In this document: one piece after another, positions 51,077-61,010 of the stretch
Layout of the letters: every line of letters begins with the position of its first letter
How positions within the stretch are numbered: the first letter of the stretch is position 1
NCBI GenBank assembly: GCA_030813035.1
Contig: JAUSTV010000006.1
Source: Bacillus_BA fengqiuensis
GTDB lineage: Bacteria; Bacillota; Bacilli; Bacillales; Bacillaceae_H
Direction: 5' to 3' (one strand)
DNA length: 64,000 nt
Translations under genes and position numbers: made by a program
Notes under the pieces: model-generated
Seen by the model: only the letters and a program-made list of their open reading frames with translations
Databases searched by the model: none
Told to the model about the DNA's origin: nothing

Positions 51077-53431
51077 ATGAATAAGCAAAAACTAGTATTA
51101 GTAGGGAATGGTATGGCGGGTGTACGTTGCATTGAAGAAATTTTAAAGAATGATTCTGATACTTTTGAGATTACGATTTTCGGAAGTGAACCGCATGTTA
51201 ACTATAATCGAATTTTATTGTCGACCGTACTGCAGGGCAGCACGTCGCTTGAAGATATTACGATAAACGATCGCGATTGGTATGAAGAACATCATATTCA
51301 ACTATTTACAGGGGAAACGGTGATAAAAATCGATCAAGAGAAACAAGTTGTAAGAACAGATAAAAACCGGGAAGTCTTGTATGACAAACTCATTTTGGCG
51401 ACCGGTTCTGTTCCATTTCTTCTTCCGCTTCCAGGGGCGGATAAAGAAGGGGTTATCGCCTTTCGTACGATTGAAGATTGCCGGAAAATGATTGAAACAT
51501 CAAAGCGATATAAAAAAGCAGCCGTAATCGGCGGCGGATTGTTAGGTTTAGAAGCGGCGAGGGGACTGCTGAATCTTGGGATGGAAGTGAATGTTGTTCA
51601 TATTGCCGGCTATTTAATGGAAAGGCAGCTTGACCCGACGGCATCGAAAATGCTGCAAAAAGAGCTGGAAAATCAAGGGATGAACTTCCTTTTAGAAAAA
51701 GAGACGCAAGAGATTATTGGAGACAGTCGCGTAGAGGGTTTGCGTTTTAAGGATGGAACAGAAGTGGAAGCGGATTTGGTCGTGATGGCGGTAGGGGTTA
51801 GGCCGAATGTTCAATTAGCCAAGGAAAGCGGAATTGACACAAACCGCGCGATTGTTGTTAACGACTATTTGGAAACAAATACACCGAATGTTTATGCCGT
51901 TGGAGAATGCGCAGAGCATAGGGGAATGGTATATGGGCTTGTAAAACCTCTTTATGAGCAAGGGCAAGTGCTGGCCAAACGCATTTGCGGAATCGATTGT
52001 AAAGCTTATGAAGGGTCTGTTCTTTCTACACAGCTGAAAATATCAGGCGTTGATGTATTTTCGGTCGGCCAGTTTGCCGAAGATGAAACAACAAAGGCTA
52101 TTACAATCTTTGATGAATTAGACGGTGTTTATAAAAAGGTGGTTTTTCAAGACAATAAAATGGTTGGCGCTGTATTGTTTGGGGATACGAGAGATGGTAC
52201 AAGATTGCTGGATATGATCGTGAAGCGAAAAGATGTGTCGGATGTGGAAAAAGTCGTCCTGCTTCAATCATCAAATGAGGGCGGACATTCGGTCGCTTCC
52301 ATGTTGCATAGCGAGATTATCTGCAACTGTAACGGCGTAACAAAAGGAGCCATCATTGAGGCGGTTCAAAAGGACGGATTAACGACCGTTGAACAAGTCA
52401 AAAAATGCACGAAGGCTTCAGGCTCTTGCGGAGGCTGTAAGCCATTGGTAGCCGATCTTCTATCATATATCCGGAGTGATGAATTTGATGAGGTGATGGA
52501 GCAAAAGTCGATGTGCTCCTGTACATCGTTAACGGAAGACGAAGTGGTTCATGGAATGCAGCTGCGAGGCTTGACTTCTGTACAAGAAGTGATGGATGTG
52601 CTTAATTGGGAAAACAAGCACGGCTGTTCAACATGTCGTCCTGCCTTAAACTATTATTTGGGAATGATTTATCCGGAGTATGAGAGCAAGCAAGAAACTC
52701 TTTTTATAAATAAACGAATGAATGCGACCGTTCAAAATGACGGTACGTACTCTGTTATCCCGCAAATGTACGGCGGTATGACCACTGCGGAGCAATTACG
52801 AAAAATTGCTGATGTTGCCGAAAAATACGGTATATCGAATGTAGCTGTAACAAGTGAGCAAAGGGTTCATTTGATGGGTGTGAAAAAAGAAGATCTGTCC
52901 GGTGTATGGGCGGACTTGAGCATGCCGTTAAGTTCCACGTATGGAAATATGGTTCAAAATGTCAAAACATGTATTGGTGAACATGTTTGTCAATGCGATA
53001 AACATCAATCTCTAAAGCTGGCTGTCGATTTGGAAAAGAGATCTGAGTTTTTGACGACTCCTTACCGCATCAAAATCGGAGTATCTGCTTGTATGCATAA
53101 TGGAGCAGGCTCAACAACAAAGGATATCGGAGTGATCGGCGCTGACAGAGGGTGGGAAGTTTATGTAGGCGGCAGCAGCGGGCGCAATGTAAGAGCGGGG
53201 GAACTGTTATGCGTTGCCGTAACAAATGAAGAAGCACTGGAGATCATTGGCGGCTTTATCCAATATTATCGTGAGACAGCGAATTATCTGGAGCGTACTT
53301 GGCAGTGGGTGGAGCGGATTAGCTTAATCCATATAAGGGAAGTGCTGTTTGATCAGGAGCTTCGCCAGCAGTTGTTAGAGCGATTAGATGAGGATAAATC
53401 TTGGCGAAAGAGGATGACTCAAAAGGTATAA
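51077..53431 (+). CDS. nasB: Assimilatory nitrate reductase electron-transfer subunit NasB
   Basis: Carries electrons from NADH to NasC. A 784-residue protein: an FAD/NADH reductase domain (residues 1-320; GNGMAGVRC, GGGLLGLEAARG, AVGECAEH), two BFD-type [2Fe-2S] domains (Cys416, 418, 451, 454 and Cys480, 482, 517, 520), and a C-terminal part homologous to the siroheme domain of NasD. In that part Cys632, 638 and 672 remain but the fourth ligand is Gly676 (ACMHNG instead of ACPRSC), so siroheme/[4Fe-4S] binding is probably lost. Length is near the 771 residues of B. subtilis NasB. TnrA-controlled; nasC follows. Confidence 0.92.
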   Translation: MNKQKLVLVGNGMAGVRCIEEILKNDSDTFEITIFGSEPHVNYNRILLSTVLQGSTSLEDITINDRDWYEEHHIQLFTGETVIKIDQEKQVVRTDKNREVLYDKLILATGSVPFLLPLPGADKEGVIAFRTIEDCRKMIETSKRYKKAAVIGGGLLGLEAARGLLNLGMEVNVVHIAGYLMERQLDPTASKMLQKELENQGMNFLLEKETQEIIGDSRVEGLRFKDGTEVEADLVVMAVGVRPNVQLAKESGIDTNRAIVVNDYLETNTPNVYAVGECAEHRGMVYGLVKPLYEQGQVLAKRICGIDCKAYEGSVLSTQLKISGVDVFSVGQFAEDETTKAITIFDELDGVYKKVVFQDNKMVGAVLFGDTRDGTRLLDMIVKRKDVSDVEKVVLLQSSNEGGHSVASMLHSEIICNCNGVTKGAIIEAVQKDGLTTVEQVKKCTKASGSCGGCKPLVADLLSYIRSDEFDEVMEQKSMCSCTSLTEDEVVHGMQLRGLTSVQEVMDVLNWENKHGCSTCRPALNYYLGMIYPEYESKQETLFINKRMNATVQNDGTYSVIPQMYGGMTTAEQLRKIADVAEKYGISNVAVTSEQRVHLMGVKKEDLSGVWADLSMPLSSTYGNMVQNVKTCIGEHVCQCDKHQSLKLAVDLEKRSEFLTTPYRIKIGVSACMHNGAGSTTKDIGVIGADRGWEVYVGGSSGRNVRAGELLCVAVTNEEALEIIGGFIQYYRETANYLERTWQWVERISLIHIREVLFDQELRQQLLERLDEDKSWRKRMTQKV

Positions 53432-53593
53432 AAAACATACCTTTCGAGGTGAGTTCGGGAGGTCTGGAGATAATCGTTTCTGAATCTGGCTCGATTGAAG
53501 GGAGAAGTGTTGAGCTATCAAACGGAACTTATATAACGGGTTAATCAGTGGAATAGTGTATGAAGGAAATAAGTGAGCAAAGGATGAGGCGAA

Positions 53594-55735
53594 TTGACTG
53601 AGTTATTATTAAAATACTTTCGGACGAAGCAGCAAGAAGTGCAATCGGAAAAAACATATGATACACAATGTCCATATTGCAGTATGCAATGTAAGATGCA
53701 ATTGATTGAACAATCAATTGTCTCGAGAACAAAGTACACGACCATTGGAAAAGATAATCCAACATCCGAAGGTCGTTTATGCATTAAAGGTATGAATGCA
53801 CATCAGCATGCTTTACACGGTGATCGAATCAAACATCCATTATTGAAGGTGAACGGTGAATTTGTTCGCATTTCCTGGGATGAGGCATTGAATCATATTA
53901 AAGACAATTTCACGAAGATTCAATCCGAAGATGGAATGGATGCATTGGCTGTTTACGGCAGTGCCTCGATCACGAATGAAGAAGCTTACTTGCTCGGTAA
54001 ATTTGCACGTGTCGCTTTAAAAACAAAATACATTGATTATAATGGTCGTTTATGCATGTCCGCGGCCGCTTCAGCAGCAAGCCAAACGTTTGGGATGGAC
54101 CGTGGGTTAACAAATAGCTTGTCGGAAATTCCGTTTGCGCGCTGTATCATTTTAGCGGGTACAAATATTGCCGAATGCCAGCCGACCATCATGCCGTATT
54201 TTGAGAAAGCGAGAGAAAATGGCGCGTATATTATTGCCATTGACCCGCGTGAAACGGCCACGACGAAAATCGCCGATTTACATTTAAAAGTTAAGCCGGG
54301 AACGGATGCGGCATTAGCGAATGGACTGTTAAAAGTCATCGTCGAAGAAAACTATGTGGATGAAGCATTTATTCAAGAAAGAGCAAATGGCTTTGAGGAA
54401 GTGAAAAATCATGTTTCTTCTTTAAACTTAGAAGAAATCGCCCAAATGACCGGTGTTCCGGTCGAGCAAATTCGCAAAGCGGCTGTAGTGTTCGGTCATG
54501 AGGAAACGGGCATGATATTTACAGCAAGGGGAGTGGAACAACAAACAGACGGTTCTGCAGCTGTAAGAAATTTCCTGAATATTCTCATTTCTACAGGTAA
54601 AATCGGGAAGCCTTACTCTGGTTACGGGGCAATCACAGGACAGGGGAATGGCCAGGGAGCCAGGGAACATGGCCAAAAGGCGGATCAGCTTCCGGGATAT
54701 CGTTCGATTGAAAATGAAGAACACCGGGAGTATATCGCGGGTGTGTGGGGAGTCAACAAAGATGAGCTGCCAAGAAAAGGCGTATCGGCATACGAAATGA
54801 TGGAGAAAATCCATGAGAACGAGATTACAGGTATGCTGTTAATGTGTTCCAACCCCGTTGTTTCCAATCCGAACGCGAACTTCGTCAAAGAGGCATTAAA
54901 AAAATTGAAGTTTTTTGTGGCAGTGGATCTATTTGTTTCGGAAACTGCTAAACTAGCAGATCTTATTTTACCAGCATCCTCTTATTTAGAGGATGAAGGG
55001 ACGATGACCAATCTGGAAGGGAGAGTGACATTAAGGGAAGCGAGTTATCCATCCCCGGGAGAAGCGAAGCATGACTGGCAAATTATTTGCGAGATTGCCC
55101 GTGTTCTTGGAAAGGGAGAGTATTTTTCTTTTTCATCTGCAGAAGAAATTTTTAATGAATTAAGGGTGGCCAGCCGCGGCGGAATTGCTGACTACTACGG
55201 TATTACGTATGACCGCTTGAGGAAGGAGGGCGGCATCTTGTGGCCGTGTCCCGATGTCGACCGCAAAGGGACAAAACGGTTATTTGAAACATCTTTTGCG
55301 CATGCTGATGGAAAAGCGTCTATGGTTGTTGTTTCGAATAACCCGGCTGTTCCGAAAGAACAACCGAGTGAAGAGTTCCCTCTCTATTTAACGACAGGAA
55401 GGGTTATGTCACATTATTTAACGGGCGTTCAAACAAGAAAAAGTCCGTCATTAGCAGCGAGAAACTTTGAATCATTCATGGAGATTCATCCGACTACAGC
55501 AATGAAATACCGCATTCAAGATCGTTCTTTAGTGAAGATTGAATCCAGAAGGGGAAGTATTGTGGTCAGAAGCAAATGGTCGGAAGCGATTCGTCAAGAC
55601 ACGGTTTTTGTCCCCTTTCATTGGGATGACTCCCAAAATGTCAATCGCCTCGTGTCAAAAGAATTGGATCCTACATGTCGAATGCCGGGATTTAAAGTCA
55701 GTGCAGTGAAAGTGAGTACTGTTGTGGACTTTTAA
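53594..55735 (+). CDS. nasC: Assimilatory nitrate reductase catalytic subunit NasC
   Basis: Reduces nitrate to nitrite at a molybdenum bis-MGD centre in the cytoplasm. The 713-residue product has one [4Fe-4S] cluster (Cys26, 29, 33, 63), followed by the molybdopterin oxidoreductase domains; Cys154 in GRLCMSAAASA is the Mo ligand. The C-terminal dinucleotide-binding domain begins at LYLTTGRVMSHY. TTG 53594 follows AAAGGATGAGG. It lies 162 bases after nasB with no terminator, so one operon is likely. Confidence 0.94.
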   Translation: MTELLLKYFRTKQQEVQSEKTYDTQCPYCSMQCKMQLIEQSIVSRTKYTTIGKDNPTSEGRLCIKGMNAHQHALHGDRIKHPLLKVNGEFVRISWDEALNHIKDNFTKIQSEDGMDALAVYGSASITNEEAYLLGKFARVALKTKYIDYNGRLCMSAAASAASQTFGMDRGLTNSLSEIPFARCIILAGTNIAECQPTIMPYFEKARENGAYIIAIDPRETATTKIADLHLKVKPGTDAALANGLLKVIVEENYVDEAFIQERANGFEEVKNHVSSLNLEEIAQMTGVPVEQIRKAAVVFGHEETGMIFTARGVEQQTDGSAAVRNFLNILISTGKIGKPYSGYGAITGQGNGQGAREHGQKADQLPGYRSIENEEHREYIAGVWGVNKDELPRKGVSAYEMMEKIHENEITGMLLMCSNPVVSNPNANFVKEALKKLKFFVAVDLFVSETAKLADLILPASSYLEDEGTMTNLEGRVTLREASYPSPGEAKHDWQIICEIARVLGKGEYFSFSSAEEIFNELRVASRGGIADYYGITYDRLRKEGGILWPCPDVDRKGTKRLFETSFAHADGKASMVVVSNNPAVPKEQPSEEFPLYLTTGRVMSHYLTGVQTRKSPSLAARNFESFMEIHPTTAMKYRIQDRSLVKIESRRGSIVVRSKWSEAIRQDTVFVPFHWDDSQNVNRLVSKELDPTCRMPGFKVSAVKVSTVVDF

Positions 55736-55755
55736 AAAATCCAGAAAAAGTGAAA

Positions 55756-55844
55756 CTCCTATCAGTAGGGTTTTTTACATCCCTTACTACCCGCTAGATG
55801 CGGGATAAATAATTAGACATGGATGCTATTCATCCATGTCTAAA
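55756..55844. terminator. Terminator region between convergent nasC and the symporter gene
   Basis: CTCCTA/TAGGG with following T6 (55756-55778) is a short terminator for nasC. TTAGACATGGATG and CATCCATGTCTAA (55813-55844) form a perfect 13-bp stem usable in both directions. Confidence 0.8.
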
Positions 55845-55863
55845 TTTAGATAGGCTTATTTTA

Positions 55864-57369
55864 TTAAGCTCCCTTTTTTACCTCGCTTGTAATGTGCTTT
55901 GATTGATTAAAAAGATAGTCTCTAATAGGATTTGTTTGGTGCTTCGTATTCTTTATGAATAAAGGATTCAGCACAATAACTGCCAGCAGGTTTGCTGTTA
56001 ATCCCCAGAAGCCTTCATAAATGCCGAAAGAATTTCCGGTTGAATAGACAATAAAAGTTGTGATTAATCCAACAAGTAATCCGATAATGGTTGCTTCTCT
56101 CGTTTGGTTTTTCCAAAACAGACTTATAACAATTGCGGGGAAAATTTGAACCATTCCTGAAACCCCTAAAAGTTGTAGTGAGACAAGCGCTGTCGGGAAT
56201 AATAGTCCGAATGATAATGCAAGTCCAATAACGACGAACACCATTGAGCGAGTTATAAAGGTCAATTTAGAAGCCTTTACGTTTGGATCGATTAAATCAC
56301 GGTAAATATTGTTCGCAAATAAGTTTGAAGCGCCAATTGCCATAATGGAGCATGGTATTAAAGATGCCAATGCAATCGTTGAGTAGGCCAATCCTTGTAT
56401 AACCCCGCCGTAAGAAGCTTGAATTAAATTTAATAAAGCAAAACGCGGATCTGTTCCTTCCGGTAATACTAGGAATGCGATAAAACCAAGGAAAATTACT
56501 AGAATTAAGACGATATTATATAATGGTAAGAATATGGCGTTTTTACGCAGGGCATCTGCATTTTTTGCTGTAAAGACACCTGTAGCCGCATGTGCCCACA
56601 TAAATAACGCCAATGCAGAAACAAAAGATGCTGTAATGAACCACGGAATTCCTTTTGGGCCTTCGGTTGGAATGGTCAATAATTGGGGTGATTTTTCTAC
56701 AAGCGTATCAATCATTGTTCCCCAGTTGCCAAAATGGATAATTGGTAATGATACAACCATAAACAACATGATGACCCAAACAAGGACATCTTTAATAATA
56801 GCTGTATACGTAGGACCTTTAATCCCACTGAAAAATGTATAAAGTGCAACGAGAAGAAACGATACAATAACCACTATTTTTACATTAATATAGCCCGTCC
56901 CCGCTGCTTGAAGCGTATCTTGAATCCCGCTTAATTGCAGACAAATATAAGGGATAAGCATCAACACGCCAACAATTGCAATGAGAGAAGAAAGAAGTTT
57001 GCTGTCAAACCGTTCTCTAGCATAGTCAGCAAGTGTTGTTAGTTTATATTGATTTGCGACTTTCCATAACTTTGGAAGGAAAAAATAAGAGATAAGAAAA
57101 GCCAAAACCGAATATGGAATCGCAAAAAAGGCAAGGCTTCCACCTTTATAAGCAGTGCTTGTCAACCCTAAAAATGTATAAGCTGTATATAAATCTGCCC
57201 CGACTAGAAGCCAAACGAGCAGTCCCCCAAATCGTCTTCCGCCAACAGACCACTCTTCTACAGAACTGCGTGCTGATTTATCGCGGCCCGCTAAAAATCC
57301 GATTAAAACAACGATCCCGATAATAGATGTAGTGATTAACAAAGCTGTCAAGTTACCATTTTCTTGCAT
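55864..57369 (-). CDS. Solute:sodium symporter (SSS family), probably monocarboxylate-type
   Basis: A 501-residue cytoplasmic-membrane symporter with 13 predicted helices. The SSS pattern is seen in EEWSVGGRRFGGLLVW, GADLYTAYTFLG, FFSGIKGPTYTAIIKD and GVSGMVQIFPAI. Together with the small DUF3311 partner it resembles monocarboxylate (MctP-type) permeases, so lactate, pyruvate, acetate or amino acids are candidate substrates. Its ATG overlaps the DUF3311 stop codon by one base (TAATG). Its place in the middle of the nas cluster may be incidental. Confidence 0.88.
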   Translation of the reverse strand: MQENGNLTALLITTSIIGIVVLIGFLAGRDKSARSSVEEWSVGGRRFGGLLVWLLVGADLYTAYTFLGLTSTAYKGGSLAFFAIPYSVLAFLISYFFLPKLWKVANQYKLTTLADYARERFDSKLLSSLIAIVGVLMLIPYICLQLSGIQDTLQAAGTGYINVKIVVIVSFLLVALYTFFSGIKGPTYTAIIKDVLVWVIMLFMVVSLPIIHFGNWGTMIDTLVEKSPQLLTIPTEGPKGIPWFITASFVSALALFMWAHAATGVFTAKNADALRKNAIFLPLYNIVLILVIFLGFIAFLVLPEGTDPRFALLNLIQASYGGVIQGLAYSTIALASLIPCSIMAIGASNLFANNIYRDLIDPNVKASKLTFITRSMVFVVIGLALSFGLLFPTALVSLQLLGVSGMVQIFPAIVISLFWKNQTREATIIGLLVGLITTFIVYSTGNSFGIYEGFWGLTANLLAVIVLNPLFIKNTKHQTNPIRDYLFNQSKHITSEVKKGA

Positions 57370-57572
57370 TAGTCAAGACTCCCCTCTGATTTTTGAATGT
57401 GATAAATTCCCCATGTGCATATAGGAGTTAAAACAATCCATAAAAATAACCAGAATTGAAGAAAAGGTAATCCTAAAATGATGGGATCGATTCGATTTAC
57501 AAAAGGCAATACGACCAATTGAGAAATAAAAGGTAATAAAACTAATAAGAAAATTGCGAATTTTACTTTCAC
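57369..57572 (-). CDS. DUF3311 small membrane protein, symporter partner
   Basis: A 67-residue protein with two membrane helices and a conserved PILGLPFLQFWLFLWIVL stretch, the mark of DUF3311 proteins, which are nearly always encoded directly before SSS symporters. GTG 57572 follows AGGAGG on the reverse strand. Probably a subunit or assembly aid for the transporter. Confidence 0.85.
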   Translation of the reverse strand: MKVKFAIFLLVLLPFISQLVVLPFVNRIDPIILGLPFLQFWLFLWIVLTPICTWGIYHIQKSEGSLD

Positions 57573-57699
57573 GCCAAATCCTCCTGTTTGAAAAAAAATA
57601 TTATTCAGATAATTTCAATGTTCAATATAATAACAATTCTAATCGGCGATTACAATATAAAAAATTTAAAAAATTCACTTTAATAACTTTTTTTATTGA

Positions 57700-57713
57700 T
57701 GAAAACGCTTAAA
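57700..57713. promoter_or_regulatory. cre-like site upstream of the symporter operon
   Basis: TGAAAACGCTTAAA agrees with the cre consensus at 13 of 14 positions, 128 bases before the DUF3311 start codon. The remaining A+T-rich stretch to 57990 shows nothing else I can name. Confidence 0.5.
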
Positions 57714-58008
57714 AATCAACATTTTTCTCGTTTGATTCTAACTTTTTTCGGTCTCGCCCCAAAATGCCGAATTTGTTAGTGGTTTCTCTTGTTTAATATT
57801 TTTAAAAAATTATGGTGTGAAAAATCGATATATTACGAAACTAGTTGGTTACTTTGGATACTACGGCTTTTATAGTTGAACCGAAAATAGATTTCAATGT
57901 TGCGAAAGATGAAAAAGGTACAACTAAAGTGAGCAGTTTTGTTTAGAGATATGAAAGAAGGATATAGAAAGAAATGAATTTGGAGGATTTTAAATTTTGT
58001 GAAAACAG

Positions 58009-58060
58009 TGTAAGGAAATCTCACATGATATGTCACGTATTCAATGAGCCATGATATAGT
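58009..58060 (+). promoter_or_regulatory. TnrA box and promoter of nasD
   Basis: TGTAAGGAAATCTCACA (58009-58025) matches the TnrA consensus with one mismatch. TATAGT at 58055-58060 gives a start point near 58067, putting the box centre at about minus 50, the known activating position. Confidence 0.8.
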
Positions 58061-58109
58061 TTAGGAAACTTATATAAACAAGAGAGTTTGTAAAGAGGAG
58101 GAACGCCAG

Positions 58110-60524
58110 GTGGAAAAGAAGAAGCTGGTTCTTGTAGGAAATGGAATGGCTGGTGTTAGAGCCATCGAAGAGGTATTGAATGTATCAAAGGAAAAATTTG
58201 AGATTACTATTTTCGGAAGCGAGCCGCATCCGAATTACAATAGAATTTTATTATCAAAGGTATTGCAAGGGGATACGAAAGTCATTGATATCACGTTAAA
58301 TGACTGGGAATGGTATAAAGAAAATAATATTCAATTATACACAGGGGAAACGGTTATTAAAATCGATTCCGAGAAAAAAGTGGTCGCAACCGATTCAGGA
58401 AGAATGGAACCATACGATGAATTGATTTTAGCAACAGGATCTCTTCCGTTTATCCTTCCGATTCCAGGAGCAGATAAAAAGGGTGTAACAGCTTTTCGTG
58501 ATATTAAGGATACGGACGAAATGCTTGCCGCTTCAAAACAATATAAAAAAGCAGCCGTGATTGGCGGCGGATTGCTGGGGCTGGAAGCAGCAAGGGGGCT
58601 TTTAAATTTAGGAATGGACGTCTCGGTTATTCATCTTGCTCCATATTTAATGGAACGCCAATTGGACCCAACGGCAGGTAAGCTATTACAGACAGAATTA
58701 GAAAAACAAGGAATGAAATTTTTATTAGAAAAACAAACGCAAGAAATTTTTGGTGATGATCGCGTAGAAGGATTGAAGTTTAGCGACAGAACCGAACTGG
58801 AAGCGGACTTAGTAGTAATGGCGGTTGGTATTAAACCAAATATCGGATTAGCAAAAGAAAGCGGCCTTTCTGTTAATCGCGGGATTGTCGTCAATGACTA
58901 TTTGCAAACGGATGTCCCTCATATTTACGCTGTTGGAGAATGTGCCGAGCATAATGGAATTGCTTACGGATTAGTTGCACCGTTGTATGAGCAAGGTAAA
59001 GTATTAGCGAAAGCCATCTGTGGTGTAGAAACAAATCCTTATCAAGGTTCGGTTCTATCGACCCAATTAAAAGTATCCGGTGTAGAAGTATTCTCTGCTG
59101 GTGACTTCACAGAGGGAGAAGACAAAAAAGCGATCAAGGTATTTGATGAACAAGACGGCATTTACAAAAAAGTTGTGTTACGCGGCAATCAAATTGTCGG
59201 AGCCGTGCTATTCGGTGACAGCAGCGACGGCAATCGTTTGTTCTCCATGATCCAAAAGCAGGCAAATATTTCGGAGACAGCGAAGGTATCGATTTTACAG
59301 CCGATTGGTGAAGAGGCAGGAGGCAGCTTGGTTGCCAGTATGGCGGATGATGAAATCATTTGCGGATGTAACGGGGTTTCAAAAGGAACGATTGTCCAGG
59401 CAATCCAACAACAAGGCTGCTGCTCGGTCGATGAAATTAAAGCATGTACAAGTGCTTCCCGTTCTTGCGGCGGATGTAAACCGCTTGTAGCGGAAGTGCT
59501 GCAGCATACGCTTGGATCCGAATTTGACGCAAACGCTCAAAAAGAAGCCATCTGTGGTTGTACCACATTATCAAGAGATGAAGTCGTAGAAGAAATTAGA
59601 GCAAAAGGATTAACTCACACAAGAGAAGTGATGAATGTCCTTGGCTGGAGCACAGAGGAAGGCTGTTCAAAATGTCGTCCGGCTCTTAACTACTATTTAG
59701 GAATGGTCAATCCAACAAAATATGAAGATGAAAAAGAATCCCGTTTGGTTAACGAACGGATGCATGCGAACATCCAAAAGGATGGAACATACTCTGTTGT
59801 GCCTGCCATGTACGGTGGAGTGACCAATTCACAGGACTTAAGAAAGATCGCGGATGTTGTGGATAAATATGAGATTCCATTAGTTAAATTAACAGGCGGT
59901 CAGCGTATTGACTTGTTCGGAATCAAAAAAGAAGACTTGCCAAAAGTATGGGAAGATCTCGATATGCCGTCCGGATATGCTTACGGAAAATCCCTTCGTA
60001 CGGTGAAAACATGTGTCGGTGAACAGTTCTGCCGCTTTGGCACGCAGGATTCAATGGCTCTTGGAATCGCATTGGAAAAGAAATTCCAAGGTCTTCAAAC
60101 TCCTCATAAAGTGAAAATGGCGGTATCGGCTTGTCCGAGAAGCTGTGCTGAATCCGGTTTTAAAGATATTGGATTCATTGGAATCGACGGAGGCTGGGAA
60201 ATTTACGTTGGTGGTAACGGCGGAACCCATGTCCGCGGGGGAGACTTATTATACAAAGTCAAAACGAACGAAGAAGTAATGGAAATTACAGGTGCGTATT
60301 TGCAATATTACCGTGAAACGGCCAACTATTTAGAACGTACGTCAGCATGGGTCGAGCGCGTTGGTTTAGCGCACGTACAATCAATCTTAGATGACAAGGA
60401 AAAACGTAAAGAGTTAAACGCCCGTATGGAAGAGACTTTATCAGTTTACAAGGATCCATGGAAAGAGATTATTAAAGACGATAAAAAGAAAAAAGACTTA
60501 TTTGAAAATGTAGTAATGTCGTAA
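58110..60524 (+). CDS. nasD: NAD(P)H nitrite reductase large subunit NasD (NirB)
   Basis: Six-electron reduction of nitrite to ammonium. The 804-residue product has an FAD/NAD(P)H domain (residues 1-320), two BFD-type [2Fe-2S] motifs (Cys418, 420, 453, 456 and Cys482, 484, 519, 522), and the nitrite/sulfite reductase domain with all four siroheme-[4Fe-4S] cysteines (Cys635, 641, 675, 679; TCVGEQFC and ACPRSC). It is clearly paralogous to NasB over its whole length. GTG 58110 follows AGAGGAGGAA. B. subtilis NasD has 805 residues. Confidence 0.95.
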   Translation: MEKKKLVLVGNGMAGVRAIEEVLNVSKEKFEITIFGSEPHPNYNRILLSKVLQGDTKVIDITLNDWEWYKENNIQLYTGETVIKIDSEKKVVATDSGRMEPYDELILATGSLPFILPIPGADKKGVTAFRDIKDTDEMLAASKQYKKAAVIGGGLLGLEAARGLLNLGMDVSVIHLAPYLMERQLDPTAGKLLQTELEKQGMKFLLEKQTQEIFGDDRVEGLKFSDRTELEADLVVMAVGIKPNIGLAKESGLSVNRGIVVNDYLQTDVPHIYAVGECAEHNGIAYGLVAPLYEQGKVLAKAICGVETNPYQGSVLSTQLKVSGVEVFSAGDFTEGEDKKAIKVFDEQDGIYKKVVLRGNQIVGAVLFGDSSDGNRLFSMIQKQANISETAKVSILQPIGEEAGGSLVASMADDEIICGCNGVSKGTIVQAIQQQGCCSVDEIKACTSASRSCGGCKPLVAEVLQHTLGSEFDANAQKEAICGCTTLSRDEVVEEIRAKGLTHTREVMNVLGWSTEEGCSKCRPALNYYLGMVNPTKYEDEKESRLVNERMHANIQKDGTYSVVPAMYGGVTNSQDLRKIADVVDKYEIPLVKLTGGQRIDLFGIKKEDLPKVWEDLDMPSGYAYGKSLRTVKTCVGEQFCRFGTQDSMALGIALEKKFQGLQTPHKVKMAVSACPRSCAESGFKDIGFIGIDGGWEIYVGGNGGTHVRGGDLLYKVKTNEEVMEITGAYLQYYRETANYLERTSAWVERVGLAHVQSILDDKEKRKELNARMEETLSVYKDPWKEIIKDDKKKKDLFENVVMS

Positions 60525-60559
60525 TGCTGGAAGGATTATTCAAAGGAGGAGATAACAGC

Positions 60560-60892
60560 ATGGTGAACAAAAGCTTAACAGAGGCGAAAGTATTAGTTGG
60601 TTCTGTTCATGAATTGCCGGAGCGTTTAGGAAAAACAGTGCGTATCGGTGATAAAGAAATTGCGGTATTTAAATTGTCAGGTGGAAGCATCCGTGCGGTT
60701 GAAAACCGCTGTCCGCATAAAGGCGGAGTGTTAACAGAGGGAGTCGTGAGCGGAGAATTTGTTTTTTGCCCGATGCACGATTGGAAGATTTGTCTGGATG
60801 ATGGAAAGGTACAAGAGCCGGATACGGGCTGTGTCAAAACATATAAAACATCGGTAGAAGGCGATGAGGTTTATCTTCTTATCGAAGGTTAG
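60560..60892 (+). CDS. nasE: Nitrite reductase small subunit NasE (NirD, Rieske)
   Basis: A 110-residue Rieske-type partner of NasD. The [2Fe-2S] ligands are in NRCPHKGG and FCPMHDWK. ATG 60560 is preferred because AAAGGAGGAG is 8 bases upstream; the open frame reaches back to overlap the nasD stop. The gene begins 35 bases behind nasD and is in the same operon. Confidence 0.93.
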   Translation: MVNKSLTEAKVLVGSVHELPERLGKTVRIGDKEIAVFKLSGGSIRAVENRCPHKGGVLTEGVVSGEFVFCPMHDWKICLDDGKVQEPDTGCVKTYKTSVEGDEVYLLIEG

Positions 60893-60900
60893 TAAGCCAA

Positions 60901-61010
60901 GAGGATATACGGATGGTCCAAGCAACAGATCATCGGTATATCCTCCTGCAAAGGAATGTTCGCGTTAATTGGTTGAAACCATGAGAGCTTAACGGAAAAT
61001 TCCTTTGCAG
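60901..61010. repeat. Two adjacent hairpins between nasE and the methyltransferase gene
   Basis: GAGGATATACGGATG pairs with CATCGGTATATCCTC (60901-60945, one mismatch); directly next to it CTGCAAAGGAAT pairs with ATTCCTTTGCAG (60946-61010) and encloses GTTAA/TTAAC. Neither has a T run. Confidence 0.65.

Noticed and set aside
57833..58036. Reverse-strand frame upstream of nasD
   Set aside because: It covers the TnrA box of nasD and has no binding site or protein-like pattern.
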